DNA of 64,000 nucleotides, from NCBI RefSeq assembly GCF_007830515.1, contig NZ_VLKT01000026.1:1-64000 (forward strand). The letters are read 5' to 3'. A program made the translations under genes and the position numbers. Under the pieces are notes generated by a model, which worked only from the letters and a program-made list of their open reading frames with translations, was not told the DNA's origin and did not search any database. This document shows, one piece after another, positions 27,366 to 35,217 of the stretch (within the stretch, counting starts at the first letter, position 1; the number at the start of each line of letters is the position of its first letter). Source of the DNA: Mesorhizobium tianshanense. GTDB lineage: Bacteria; Pseudomonadota; Alphaproteobacteria; Rhizobiales; Rhizobiaceae.

Positions 27366-28252
27366 GCGCGGCAACAGCCCTGACAACAGACAACGAAGCC
27401 CCCGGTTATCCGGGGGTTTCTTTTGGTCGCAGCGTCGACGGCTTTCGAGTCGCGCTTGTCGGTGAAACGGCATTCGCCATGTTGCCTGCCCGAGCCGGCT
27501 GGCATCTTCTCGCCACCGGCTGGCGCATCCGCGGGCCCATGGCCGAATGGACGCGCAGCGATTTCTACGGCCATGCCGGCGAGCTTGCCGACGAGGCGGC
27601 TTTCCACGCGCATGTCGAGGAGAACGCCCGCCACCAGCAGCAACGCGCTGCTCTCGGACGCCGCGAGATCCACTCCCGCGCCCATACGCCATGGGGGACG
27701 TCGCAGGGAGCGACCGTCTATGCCGATGGCGTGACCTGCCATTCGACGGCAGGCCATGGCGGCTTTCATCTTGCGGCAGAACGGAATCGCAAGGTCCATT
27801 CCATGCTCCGCGCCAATGGCGGTTGGTACGAAGAGGACTCCCATTGGGCCGCCGTCGCCCAGGCCTTTCCTGAACTCTTCACGAATTTCGAGAATGCCTG
27901 TGCGGAAAGGACGATACGCGATTGGTACCCGGATGCCTGGGAAGCGATCCACGGCCAGGTGCTTGAACCCGGTCAGTCCTCAACGAAGGACGAGCGGGAT
28001 TTCTACAAGCGCCATGCCGATGACTGGATCGTGGTGTCGGCGATCCGTTCAGACCACGAGTCCGGATTCACCGAGGTTGTTGCCACGCTCGGCGGTGATC
28101 GAGCCGGAGCGCGGGGTACCCGCCGATATATGGTTCCTTCCGACGAGTACGGCATCAACGGCGGCCGTTTCGGTTTCGTAATCGATGTTACGCGTCATCG
28201 TGTCTACGACGGTCCATCGAGCTTCATCGGCTGGCAGGGGAGGGACACATAA
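27362..28252 (+). CDS. DUF7007-like backbone protein
   Basis: A 296-residue protein starting MSAATALTTDNEAPGYPGVS. The stretches ARAGWHLLATGWRIRGPMAE, DGVTCHSTAGHGGFHLAAER and HSMLRANGGWYEEDSHWAAV followed by FPELF fit plasmid proteins grouped as DUF7007. The function is unknown. The ATG at 27362 overlaps the upstream stop. However, a terminator-like hairpin occupies codons ~12-20, so either translation across it matters for expression or the true start is further downstream. The stop overlaps the next ATG (TAATG). Confidence 0.65.
   Translation: MSAATALTTDNEAPGYPGVSFGRSVDGFRVALVGETAFAMLPARAGWHLLATGWRIRGPMAEWTRSDFYGHAGELADEAAFHAHVEENARHQQQRAALGRREIHSRAHTPWGTSQGATVYADGVTCHSTAGHGGFHLAAERNRKVHSMLRANGGWYEEDSHWAAVAQAFPELFTNFENACAERTIRDWYPDAWEAIHGQVLEPGQSSTKDERDFYKRHADDWIVVSAIRSDHESGFTEVVATLGGDRAGARGTRRYMVPSDEYGINGGRFGFVIDVTRHRVYDGPSSFIGWQGRDT
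27395..27424 (+). terminator. Terminator-like hairpin inside the start of the DUF7007-like gene
   Basis: An 11-bp stem with one G-T pair (27395-27405 with 27410-27420, loop TTAT, core CCCCCGG/CCGGGGG) is followed by TTTT. It begins 30 bp after the upstream gene's stop, exactly where a Rho-independent terminator would sit, yet lies within the downstream reading frame. Confidence 0.55.
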
Positions 28253-28575
28253 TGTCGTGCCCCGATCGCCGCGCACAGCTCTTTCGCATGGAGGAGGCTC
28301 GGCGCCAGACACAGCGCCAGCTCGATGTGATCGATCGGCAGATCATCCGGCGGATGACCGCGCTTGTTCCGCAGCTCAAGCCGCAGCGTACCGGTTACCG
28401 ACGCGGAAAGGCGCCGGATCCGAACGCGTTTCTCGAACGGTATCGCTCCAACCTTGCTGCGATCACACTGGAAAGGCAGCACGAGATCGATGCGCTGTCA
28501 CGCAAGCTGGCAAGGCAGGACGCGGCAATCGCGGCGTTGCGTGCCAGACTGCCGCTGGACCTACTGCGCGCCTGA
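28252..28575 (+). CDS. Small coiled-coil hypothetical protein
   Basis: A 107-residue, Arg/Gln-rich, helical protein with heptad-like segments (MEEARRQTQRQLDVIDRQII; then EIDALSRKLARQDAAIAALR). No family recognised. Its ATG overlaps the stop of the previous gene by one base (TAATG), making it the third gene of a coupled series. It could be a structural or nucleoid-associated partner, but nothing proves this. Confidence 0.55.
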   Translation: MSCPDRRAQLFRMEEARRQTQRQLDVIDRQIIRRMTALVPQLKPQRTGYRRGKAPDPNAFLERYRSNLAAITLERQHEIDALSRKLARQDAAIAALRARLPLDLLRA

Positions 28576-28588
28576 TACAGCTGCCTGT

Positions 28589-28897
28589 TCAACGCTTGCG
28601 GACGAATTCGGTTCGCAACACCAGCCCCTTGATCGCGTCATGCCGGCAGTCGATTTCTTCGGGATTGTCGGTGAGGCGGATCGACTTGATCACCGTGCCC
28701 TGCTTCAGTGTCTGCGCCGCGCCCTTGACCTTGAGGTCCTTGACGAGGACGACGGAGTCGCCGTCGGCGAGCACGTTGCCGGCGGCATCGCGGACTTCGA
28801 CATTCCCGGCGGAAGCTGCAATGGCAGCCATCTCCGACGCTGGTCGCCATTCCCCTGTCGCGTCGTCATAGACGTAGTCGTCGTTCTGATCTGTCAT
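28589..28897 (-). CDS. PhnA/YjdM-domain protein lacking the zinc ribbon
   Basis: A 102-residue protein. Its C-terminal ~70 residues match the PhnA (YjdM) domain: EVRDAAGNVLADGDSVVLVK, DLKVKGAAQTLKQGTVIKSI, and DCRHDAIKGLVLRTEFVRKR. E. coli YjdM also has an N-terminal zinc ribbon, which is absent here and replaced by YVYDDATGEWRPA. Despite the historical name PhnA, this family is not a C-P lyase component and has no proven role in phosphonate use. It is convergent with the + strand series. Confidence 0.8.
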   Translation of the reverse strand: MTDQNDDYVYDDATGEWRPASEMAAIAASAGNVEVRDAAGNVLADGDSVVLVKDLKVKGAAQTLKQGTVIKSIRLTDNPEEIDCRHDAIKGLVLRTEFVRKR

Positions 28898-29416
28898 TGC
28901 TGCCCTCGCCTCGGGATTGAATACAGTGCGCTGTCAGTCCGACGTGGGAGCAGGCCAAAGATCTGATCCGCAGCGGCGGACCGGCGCACACCACCTATAC
29001 CGGCAGGAGCCGAAGTTCAAACCGCCGGCGCCCTCACGCAGCTTCGTGGCCAAGGAGATCGTGGGGTGCCCGAATTGAACCGGCGCTTATCCTCCCGCAT
29101 GCAGGAAGCCGTGACCATTCCCTTGCCGGTCTTCCCGGCGGGTTTGCTGCGGTCTGAACCGGCGGCTTGCCACTTCAAGGCCGCTGACGCGCCGCGGAGC
29201 GGCCGGAACTCAGCCGATCTCGGCAAGGCAGGCCCGCGTCCCGCGCAGGGAACAGTGAAGGACTGGCCCCCGCTTGTCCGCAAGCCAACCTCGCTCGCCT
29301 GGCAGGATCCGGACCCTGAAGCGTCCCAGCTTCCGCCGGTTCCTTTCGACCGCACCCGCAGGGAAGACCGGCAAGGGCCGGATCACCTGAAGGGCATCGC
29401 TAGGAAGGTAAGCTCA
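28898..29416. other. Leader region, no supported gene
   Basis: About 520 bp in front of a backbone gene. The downstream frame is open back to 29066 but the extra 117 residues lack any family signal. A GAAGGTAAGC stretch precedes the chosen ATG at 29417. Confidence 0.4.
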
Positions 29417-30004
29417 ATGTCCAGTTCAACCCGCTCCACCAAAACCAAGGCTCGCGTCGTCCAGCTCCGCAAGGGCACCACCCTCGAAATGGTCCGGCTC
29501 TGCTGCCCGGATGGCAACCAGGCCTCCCTCATCTCCGAAAGCTTCGGCCTCCCCGTGCTCGACAGCGACGGCATCCGCGAATTCCACGAGCGCAGCCTGA
29601 TCGAAGGTGCCGATACGCTCTCCGAAGGGCTGTCCGACAAGGCGATGCAGATCCACCTGCAGAGGATCGTCGGCTCCTATGTCGGTTCCGCCTACGGAGC
29701 AGGCCAGTTCTACTCGAAGGCCGTCACCGAGGCCAAGGATGCCACGGCCAAACTCGCCAATGACACCCGCGACGAGGACCTCGATGGTCCTGTCGGTTTC
29801 GACAGCAATGCACAGCGCAAGCGCGAATTCGCGGCCGACATGGGCCTTCAGTCGCACGCCTTGCGCATGGCGGCCGAGGGCGCCGTCGCCGCCTACGAGC
29901 ACATCGTCGGCGAGAGCTGGAAGCCTTACGAGCGTCAGGTCGAGAACCCCGGCCAGGGCGTCAGCCGGCAGGCCGCCGATCTCCAGTTGGCGGCTCTGGG
30001 CTAG
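29417..30004 (+). CDS. Conserved-type backbone hypothetical protein (195 aa)
   Basis: A 195-residue soluble protein: MSSSTRSTKTKARVVQLRKG, LEMVRLCCPDGNQASLISES, HLQRIVGSYVGSAYGAGQFY. The C-terminal half is helical (EGAVAAYEHIVGESWKPYER). I do not recognise the family; its clean start, good codon pattern and strong terminator support a real gene. It lies between the PhnA-like gene and ardC. Function unknown. Confidence 0.65.
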   Translation: MSSSTRSTKTKARVVQLRKGTTLEMVRLCCPDGNQASLISESFGLPVLDSDGIREFHERSLIEGADTLSEGLSDKAMQIHLQRIVGSYVGSAYGAGQFYSKAVTEAKDATAKLANDTRDEDLDGPVGFDSNAQRKREFAADMGLQSHALRMAAEGAVAAYEHIVGESWKPYERQVENPGQGVSRQAADLQLAALG

Positions 30005-30012
30005 TGCCCTTC

Positions 30013-30039
30013 GGGCGGAACTTCGGTTCCGCCCTTTTT
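30013..30039 (+). terminator. Rho-independent terminator
   Basis: A 9-bp perfect stem GGGCGGAAC/GTTCCGCCC with a TTCG tetraloop is followed by TTTTT, starting 9 bp after the stop of the 195-residue gene. A second hairpin without T-run follows at 30049-30078. Confidence 0.9.
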
Positions 30040-30353
30040 ACCATTTCACAGGCCGGCTCCCTCCGGGGCGCCGGCCTGTCTGCATGTCGCAATTAATACG
30101 ACTTCAGACCTTTGAAGGAGAAGGAAATCCCTTTGGTCTGGCCGCGCCCGATCGCGGCCGTCACGAATGTTGGTCCTGCTGTGGTCCTCGCCCCGCGAAA
30201 CGGCTTTGCCGTCCTCCACTCACGTTGCGGCCCGGCTGCGACATCTCTGCTTGCTCCGATTCATCCCCGACCGGGTTCGCGGACCTGCGGTCCTGCGCTC
30301 TCGGACCTCGTGACGGCCGCGACTGGCGCGGCCTCGAATGGAGGTTCGGAAAA

Positions 30354-31280
30354 ATGGATAGGAAGAGCAGCAAGCCCCGCGTCGACATCTACGCGAAGAT
30401 CACCGACCGCATCGTCGCGGACCTGGAAAAAGGCGTGCGCCCGTGGGTGAGGCCATGGAGCGTGGGCAATGCGACGGGCCGCATCACGCGCCCACTGCGC
30501 CATAACGGCCTTCCGTACCAAGGCATCAATACGCTGCTGTTGTGGTCGGAAACCGTGGCCCATGGCTTTGCGTCGCCGATCTGGATGACGTTCAAACAGT
30601 CGGCCGAGCTAGGAGCCCATGTCCGCAAGGGCGAGACGGGCACCACCGTCGTCTATGCCAGCCGCTTCACTCGGACCGAGACCGATGCCCATGGCGATGA
30701 GGTCGAGCGCGGCATCCCGTTCCTGAAGGCGTATACGGTCTTTTGCGCCGACCAGATCGAAGGTCTGCCGGCGCACTATTATGCGGCGCCAGAACCTGCC
30801 GCCGATCCTGTCCAGCGCATCGAGCACGCCGACCGCTTTTTCGACAATACCGGAGCGGTCGTACGATATGGCGGAGACAAGGCCTATTACTCTCCCTCTT
30901 CCGACCATATCCAGTTGCCGTCCCCGGAATTTTTCCGGGACATGGCTTCGTTCGTCGCCACGCGAGCGCATGAAACCCTGCATTGGACGGCGGCTCCCCA
31001 CCGGCTGAACAGGGATCTCAGCCGCTACCACAAGGACCGCACGGACCGCGCGCGCGAAGAATTGCTTGTGGAACTCGGCGCCGCCATGCTCTGTGCGGAC
31101 CTCGATATCGTCCCCGAGCTCGAGCCAAGGCCCGATCATGCCGCCTATATCCAGGGCTGGGCCAGCCTGCTGGGCAGCGACAAGCGGGCCATCTTCCAGG
31201 CGGCCGCCCATGCGCAACGCGCGGTCAATTATCTCCACGAACTCCAGCCGCAGGCGGAAGAACTGGGGAGGGCGGCCTGA
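30354..31280 (+). CDS. ardC: ArdC-like antirestriction protein (single-strand-binding domain plus zincin)
   Basis: A 308-residue protein. Residues ~1-125 form the ArdC N-terminal single-stranded-DNA-binding domain (DIYAKITDRIVADLEKGVRP, NGLPYQGINTLLLW, VRKGETGTTVVY). The rest is a zincin-type metallopeptidase with the HETLHW (HExxH) motif near residue 205 followed by HRLNRDLS, and EELLVELGAAMLCADLDI. ArdC proteins enter the recipient or are made early after conjugation and protect the incoming strand. The ATG at 30354 is the family-typical start (D.Y..IT..I). It fits an anti-defence role together with the large methyltransferase-helicase. Confidence 0.87.
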   Translation: MDRKSSKPRVDIYAKITDRIVADLEKGVRPWVRPWSVGNATGRITRPLRHNGLPYQGINTLLLWSETVAHGFASPIWMTFKQSAELGAHVRKGETGTTVVYASRFTRTETDAHGDEVERGIPFLKAYTVFCADQIEGLPAHYYAAPEPAADPVQRIEHADRFFDNTGAVVRYGGDKAYYSPSSDHIQLPSPEFFRDMASFVATRAHETLHWTAAPHRLNRDLSRYHKDRTDRAREELLVELGAAMLCADLDIVPELEPRPDHAAYIQGWASLLGSDKRAIFQAAAHAQRAVNYLHELQPQAEELGRAA

Positions 31281-31282
31281 TG

Positions 31283-32072
31283 CTGCACCTTCCGCTTTTG
31301 CAGGGGAGGGCGCCGAGCCCTCCTCGATCCGCCATCGCGTCCTCAGTCTGGGCGCGGGCGTCCAGTCGACCACCCTCGCGCTGATGGCGGCACATGGTCA
31401 TTTCGGGCCGCTGGATTGCGCCATATTCGCCGACACCTGCGCCGTTTCCGGTCCATGTCGTCTCGGCAGGAAACCTGCGCGAAAACCTGCTCAACGCAGC
31501 CGATGGCAAGCGTTGGGCCTCGATTCCCGCCTTTACCCGCACGGTCGACCGGCGCGGCAATGTCTCGATCGACATGATCCGACGGCAGTGCACCACCACC
31601 GCCAAGATCGAACTGATCCGGCGCAAGGTGCGCGAGCTCGCCGGCGCTCGCCGAAGCATCCCGTCGTCACTCAATGGCTCGGGATCTCCATGGACGAGGT
31701 CGTGCGGATGATGCCGGGCCGCGAGGCCTGGCAGGTCAACCGATTTCCTCTCATCGAGAAACGCATGACCAGGCAGGATTGCCTCAATTGGCTCAGGAGT
31801 CACGGCTATCCTGATCCTCCCAAAAGCGCTTGCATCGGTTGCCCCTTCCACGCCGACAGCCTTCGGCGATCCATGCGGGACAAAGATGCCGAGGCCTGGT
31901 CCGATGCCGTCGAGGTTGACCGGGCGATCCGCTCGGCCTGCGCGGTATCTGCGGCGAGGGCTTTCTGCATCGCGCCGGCGTTCCCCTCGACGAAGTCGAC
32001 TTGTCGACGGCCGTCGACCACGGCCAGCTCGACCTCTGGCCAAACGAATGCGAAGGGATGTGCGGCGTGTGA
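31283..32072 (+). pseudogene. Decayed PP-loop (PAPS-reductase-like) protein gene
   Basis: The sequence reads, in successive frames: RHRVLSLGAGVQSTTLALMA (PP-loop SGGxxS-type region) to IFADTC; then a jump to VHVVSAGNLRENLLNAADGK and VSIDMIRRQCTTTAKIELIR; then PKHPVVTQWLGISMDEVVRM, CIGCPFHADSLRRSMRDKD; and a last frame GFLHRAGVPLDEVDL, LDLWPNECEGMCGV with TGA at 32070-32072. The original plasmid protein is about 300 residues. At least three frame changes and a deletion after the PP-loop show it is dead. Such PP-loop proteins on plasmids are related to DNA phosphorothioation or sulfur transfer enzymes, but their role is unknown. Confidence 0.75.
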
Positions 32073-32741
32073 TTGTCCGGCCTGGCAAGCATCATTGGCT
32101 TCAGCACTCCGGCGCTGCGCAGCAGCGGAAGGCCCGCCTTCCGGTCAGCCCCTGTTCGGGGGGCAATCCCGGGGCCGAAGCCTGATCAGCCGGCCCATGC
32201 CGGCGACCCAGCCCGAGAATGGCATGGCCTGAGCGTGAAGTCGCCGTTCCTGCTTTGGGTGGCAGCCGCCCGGCTCCTGGAATTTCGCCAGTCGGCTCGT
32301 CGTCGTTCGACCGATATGAGGAGGCGGGGCGTCTCTTTCCCGCTGAGGCTGTCTGTTGAAGTGCAAGATTCGTGACGGGACGGCAGGGCTTGATGTTGCC
32401 TGACCGTTGCCATGGTTGCGGTCATCATGCCGAGGGGAAGTCGCCTGTCGTCTGGCCGGTGGTTTCATGGAAGGGCGCAACCAACTGCGTCCTCGATGTG
32501 GCTGGTCTGACCGAAGGCCGTCTTCGCTGCGCTCCGCCTCGTTCTCAAACCCGCAACAGCCGGTCGTGACTTTCTTCCCCTGCTGGCTTCGCCATCATTC
32601 CTCGCGAGGCAAGAAAATCCCGCCCTGGCTGCCCTTCACTGCGTTGCGGCCCCTACGGGGTGCGGGCCGATCGCCTCCGGTCTGTCGACCGCCATCGAGG
32701 TCGCGATGGTCGCGGTCCGAGAAACTCACGGAGACGACATC
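32073..32741. other. Long leader before the DUF736 gene, no supported gene
   Basis: About 670 bp. Open frames on both strands are mutual shadows. Near its end CGCGATGGTCGCGGTCC (32702-32718) repeats a motif also found in front of the 60-residue gene (15811-15827), suggesting a shared leader element of the backbone. ACGGAGACGACATC precedes the ATG. Confidence 0.4.
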
Positions 32742-33053
32742 ATGGCTACTATCGGCACCTTCACTTCCTCGGGCAACGGTTTTACGGGCACGATCAAGAC
32801 GCTCAACCTCAACGTCAAGGCCAAGCTGGTCCGCATCGACAACCCCTCCGACAAGGGTCCCCACTTCCGCATCTTCTCGGGTGCAGTCGAGCTAGGTGCG
32901 GCCTGGCAGAAGGTTTCCAGGGAAACCGAGCGCGACTACCTCTCGGTCAAGCTGGACGACCCGAGCTTCCCCGCTCCGATCTACGCCACTCTGATCGAGG
33001 TGGAAGGCGAGGAAGGCCTGCAGCTGATCTGGTCTCGCCCCAACCGGGACTGA
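32742..33053 (+). CDS. DUF736 family protein
   Basis: A 103-residue protein with the full DUF736 pattern: MATIGTFTSSGNGFTGTIKT, then AKLVRIDNPSDKGPHFRIFS, ELGAAWQKVS and LSVKLDDPSFPAPIYATLIE. DUF736 proteins are small beta-rich proteins found very widely on rhizobial plasmids and ICEs; their function is not established. GGAGACGACATC precedes the start. It ends just before a strong double hairpin. Confidence 0.88.
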   Translation: MATIGTFTSSGNGFTGTIKTLNLNVKAKLVRIDNPSDKGPHFRIFSGAVELGAAWQKVSRETERDYLSVKLDDPSFPAPIYATLIEVEGEEGLQLIWSRPNRD

Positions 33054-33067
33054 TCGCCCCGAAGAGG

Positions 33068-33144
33068 ACCCCGCCGCAAGGCGGGGTTCCTCGTGGGTAT
33101 CGGAAAGCCGGAACCAGGCATCGAGCCTGGTTCCGGCTTTTCTG
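33068..33144. terminator. Tandem hairpins, second one a strong bidirectional terminator
   Basis: First hairpin: 8-bp stem ACCCCGCC/GGCGGGGT with GCAA loop at 33068-33087. Second: a perfect 16-bp stem (33104-33119 with 33125-33140, loop ATCGA), with AAAG at its left foot and TTTTCT after its right foot. It suits termination from the DUF736 gene on the + strand. Confidence 0.85.
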
Positions 33145-33355
33145 GCGCCAACCGGGGTGGAGCGGGGGTCTGCTCAGAACGCCCAAGCCTGCCATGTCGG
33201 CCCGAAGGCCTCAAGGACGAGCGGTTCCCCCAAAATGCTAGCGCATTTCGGCTCCCCCACTCGCCGGCTCTGCCGGTCGCGTTCCGCGATCCCTGACCCC
33301 TCCGATCCGCCATGACAGCCGATGTCGTCTTTCACCAACATCAAGGAGACGACCA

Positions 33356-33520
33356 ATGTCGATCGATCAGCATATCGAGGAATTGCGCGCCGAGCTGCGG
33401 AACGCCGTCTATCGCGACGAGCGCCGCGAGATCCAGGCGGAGCTGGAACTGGCCCTTGCCGAGCGCGAGGTGATGCTTGCGGAAGCCTGTGGCGAGATTT
33501 GCGCCGAACCTCCCTTCTAG
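33356..33520 (+). CDS. Very small helical protein (54 aa)
   Basis: ATG at 33356, preceded by AAGGAGACGACC, opens a 54-codon frame: MSIDQHIEELRAELRNAVYR, then DERREIQAELELALAERE, ending CGEICAEPPF. The strong ribosome-binding site and amphipathic helical sequence support a genuine gene; its start context is nearly the same as that of the DUF736 gene. Function unknown. Confidence 0.6.
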   Translation: MSIDQHIEELRAELRNAVYRDERREIQAELELALAEREVMLAEACGEICAEPPF

Positions 33521-33606
33521 GGAGGCGTCTCTTCAGTGCCGCATCGGCTGCATGCGGTGCTTTTCGGTCTGCCGGATGCGGCCGAACATGATCGGTCCCT
33601 CGCTGC

Positions 33607-33885
33607 TTAGCTGTTGAGCGCATCCTTGATCGCCTTGGCCGGCGTGAAACTCACCTTCTTCGAAGCCGCGATCGTGATGGTCTTGCCCGTCGAGGGATTA
33701 CGGCCCTCACGTTCCGGTGTTGCCTTGACCTTGAATTTTCCAAATCCCGGGATGGACGTCTCCGCGCCAATCTTGGCGGCGTCGGCAATCTGCTTGAATA
33801 CGCTCTCGACGATCGTCTTGGCCTGAGCCTTGGTCAGGCTCTGCTCGGATGCGATCTTGTCGGCAATTTCGTTGGTCGTTGTCAT
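33607..33885 (-). CDS. HU-family DNA-binding protein
   Basis: A 92-residue histone-like protein: MTTTNEIADKIASEQSLTKA, QAKTIVESVFKQI, then the conserved IPGFGKFKVKATPEREGRNP and TGKTITIAASKKVSFTPAKA. The proline-tipped beta arm that enters the DNA minor groove is present (GRNPSTGK). It compacts and bends DNA. Plasmid-encoded HU can help nucleoid packing, recombination or relaxosome formation. The ATG at 33885 is typical; an in-frame one 11 codons upstream is less likely. Confidence 0.9.
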   Translation of the reverse strand: MTTTNEIADKIASEQSLTKAQAKTIVESVFKQIADAAKIGAETSIPGFGKFKVKATPEREGRNPSTGKTITIAASKKVSFTPAKAIKDALNS

Positions 33886-34040
33886 TAAAAATACCTTCTG
33901 TTGGAAAGCCCCAATCACCTATGACAACGAAACCCTGCCTCTGAAAGGGGTTGGCTGCTCTGACATCTGCGTGAATCCACTGAAAACCCCTGAATTCGCG
34001 GATTCCAGGACTGTATCGCCTCCAACGGGCCTGCGCCGGC

Positions 34041-34283
34041 TCATTCCCTGTACCCGCGTCGCCGCTTTGTCCATTGCAGCCTCGCCATGGCGATCATCGC
34101 CTCTTCAGCCTGGTCGAAGGTTTCCATCATAGACTGGCCGTTAGTGCCGATCCGCCCCCAGTTGCGGACGACCGATGCTCCGCCGAACAATGTCGGCTGG
34201 ATCGCGAGCGAGTAGAACCGGCGCATGTTCTGCGTCGGATCGATGCGGTGAAGATGAACCGGGCCTGCTTCCTCATTCGACAT
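34041..34283 (-). CDS. WGR domain protein
   Basis: An 80-residue protein consisting of a single WGR domain: HLHRIDPTQNMRRFYSLAIQ, LFGGASVVRNWGRIGTNGQS (the W-G-R motif), ETFDQAEEAMIAMARLQWTK. WGR domains bind nucleic acid ends in eukaryotic PARPs; free-standing bacterial forms are frequent on rhizobial plasmids with unknown role. The start MSNEEAGPVHL at 34283 is chosen. Confidence 0.85.
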   Translation of the reverse strand: MSNEEAGPVHLHRIDPTQNMRRFYSLAIQPTLFGGASVVRNWGRIGTNGQSMMETFDQAEEAMIAMARLQWTKRRRGYRE

Positions 34284-34367
34284 GGCCGGATTTTCGCTTC
34301 CTTCGGAAGCGGCGTCCAACGACTTTCATGAATCGGTCTGTCGCCCTCGATTCATCATCTTGATGGA

Positions 34368-34961
34368 TCAGCCGCACCAGCTTCGGCGCTTGCCGTCCCA
34401 ACGGCGGGCCAAGCCCTCCTCGATCATCGTGTCGCCGATCGAGCGGCCGTCACGTGTCACCGTGCGCAGCTTGCGTCCATGCTGATCTTCGTCGCGCCAG
34501 CCGGCCGTGAGCGAGAACGGGCCGGCGTTCAGTAGCTCCCGCAACCGGCGCTTGGCGGCCTCGCCCTTGAGCCGCTCCGCCTCGCAGCGTGGCGGGCTCA
34601 GTTCCGGCGTGTCGATGTCGGCGATACGGATCCTCTCGCCCGAAAGCCAGAACGTGTCCCCATCCACGACGCAGGTCACGCGGCGGCCTTCCGTGCAATA
34701 GGGGAATGTCGCGCCTAGCGTATCCGTCCGTGGTGCGGTCACAGCCAGCGTCAGCCGATCGGCGAGCTGATAATGATCGGCGGCATATAGACTCGCCGCG
34801 ATCAGGGCGACGATCGCCCACGCCCAGGTCGTGCCGGATCGGTTCCGATGGTTGCGGCGGCGGCGGAACGAACCGCCGATAGGCGCGGGAGAATTCTTCC
34901 CATGTGCCGGATTCTTCTTCTTCTTCTTCGGGCTGTTCCCGAAACGAATGATGTTGTTCAA
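34368..34961 (-). CDS. Membrane-anchored SNase-like (thermonuclease) protein
   Basis: A 197-residue protein. The first 40 residues are very basic (SPKKKKKNPAHGKN, RRRRNHRNRSG), followed by one transmembrane helix (WAWAIVALIAASLYAA, ~47-62). The rest is a staphylococcal-nuclease fold: CVVDGDTFWLSGERIRIADI, DTPELSPPRCEAERLKGEAA, GRKLRTVTRDG and GLARRWDGKR. The catalytic Arg/Glu/Arg series can be followed (RIRIADID, E.L.GE, GR.L). With an N-in topology, the nuclease domain would face the periplasm. Such proteins are regular neighbours of traG in rhizobial plasmids. Confidence 0.85.
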   Translation of the reverse strand: MNNIIRFGNSPKKKKKNPAHGKNSPAPIGGSFRRRRNHRNRSGTTWAWAIVALIAASLYAADHYQLADRLTLAVTAPRTDTLGATFPYCTEGRRVTCVVDGDTFWLSGERIRIADIDTPELSPPRCEAERLKGEAAKRRLRELLNAGPFSLTAGWRDEDQHGRKLRTVTRDGRSIGDTMIEEGLARRWDGKRRSWCG

Positions 34962-35217
34962 ACGGTCGTGTGCCTCCCTATGGGATGAGCATGATTATAG
35001 CCAGGTCAGGGTTATGATTTGCTTCCAGGCATCGCGAAGGATCTTGCTTGCGGAAGGAAGGGTTGGGCGAGCCGCCTACGGCGGACAGCTCTACTCGCGC
35101 CGAAAAAGCGGCGCTCACCGAACCCATTAAAACGGTTTCGGCGCATTCGCGTGACGATCCTCTTCGCAGCAGGCATGACGGTCCGGGACGAGGGAAGCCC
35201 GATCGGCGTTGGGCAAA
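34962..35217. other. Spacer between SNase gene and traG
   Basis: No gene seen in 256 bp; both flanking genes are on the reverse strand. Confidence 0.4.

Noticed and set aside
28589..28897. PhnA-domain gene as part of the phosphonate system
   Set aside because: The YjdM/PhnA domain family has no demonstrated phosphonate role, the gene is 15 kb from the phn clusters and sits in the plasmid backbone.
29050..29110. A tRNA-like GGTTCAATTC stretch on the reverse strand
   Set aside because: No acceptor stem or cloverleaf could be formed around it, so no tRNA or integration site is called.
29607..30353. An N-terminal extension of ArdC by about 250 codons
   Set aside because: It overlaps the 195-residue gene in another frame and crosses a strong terminator; ArdC homologues start near 30354.
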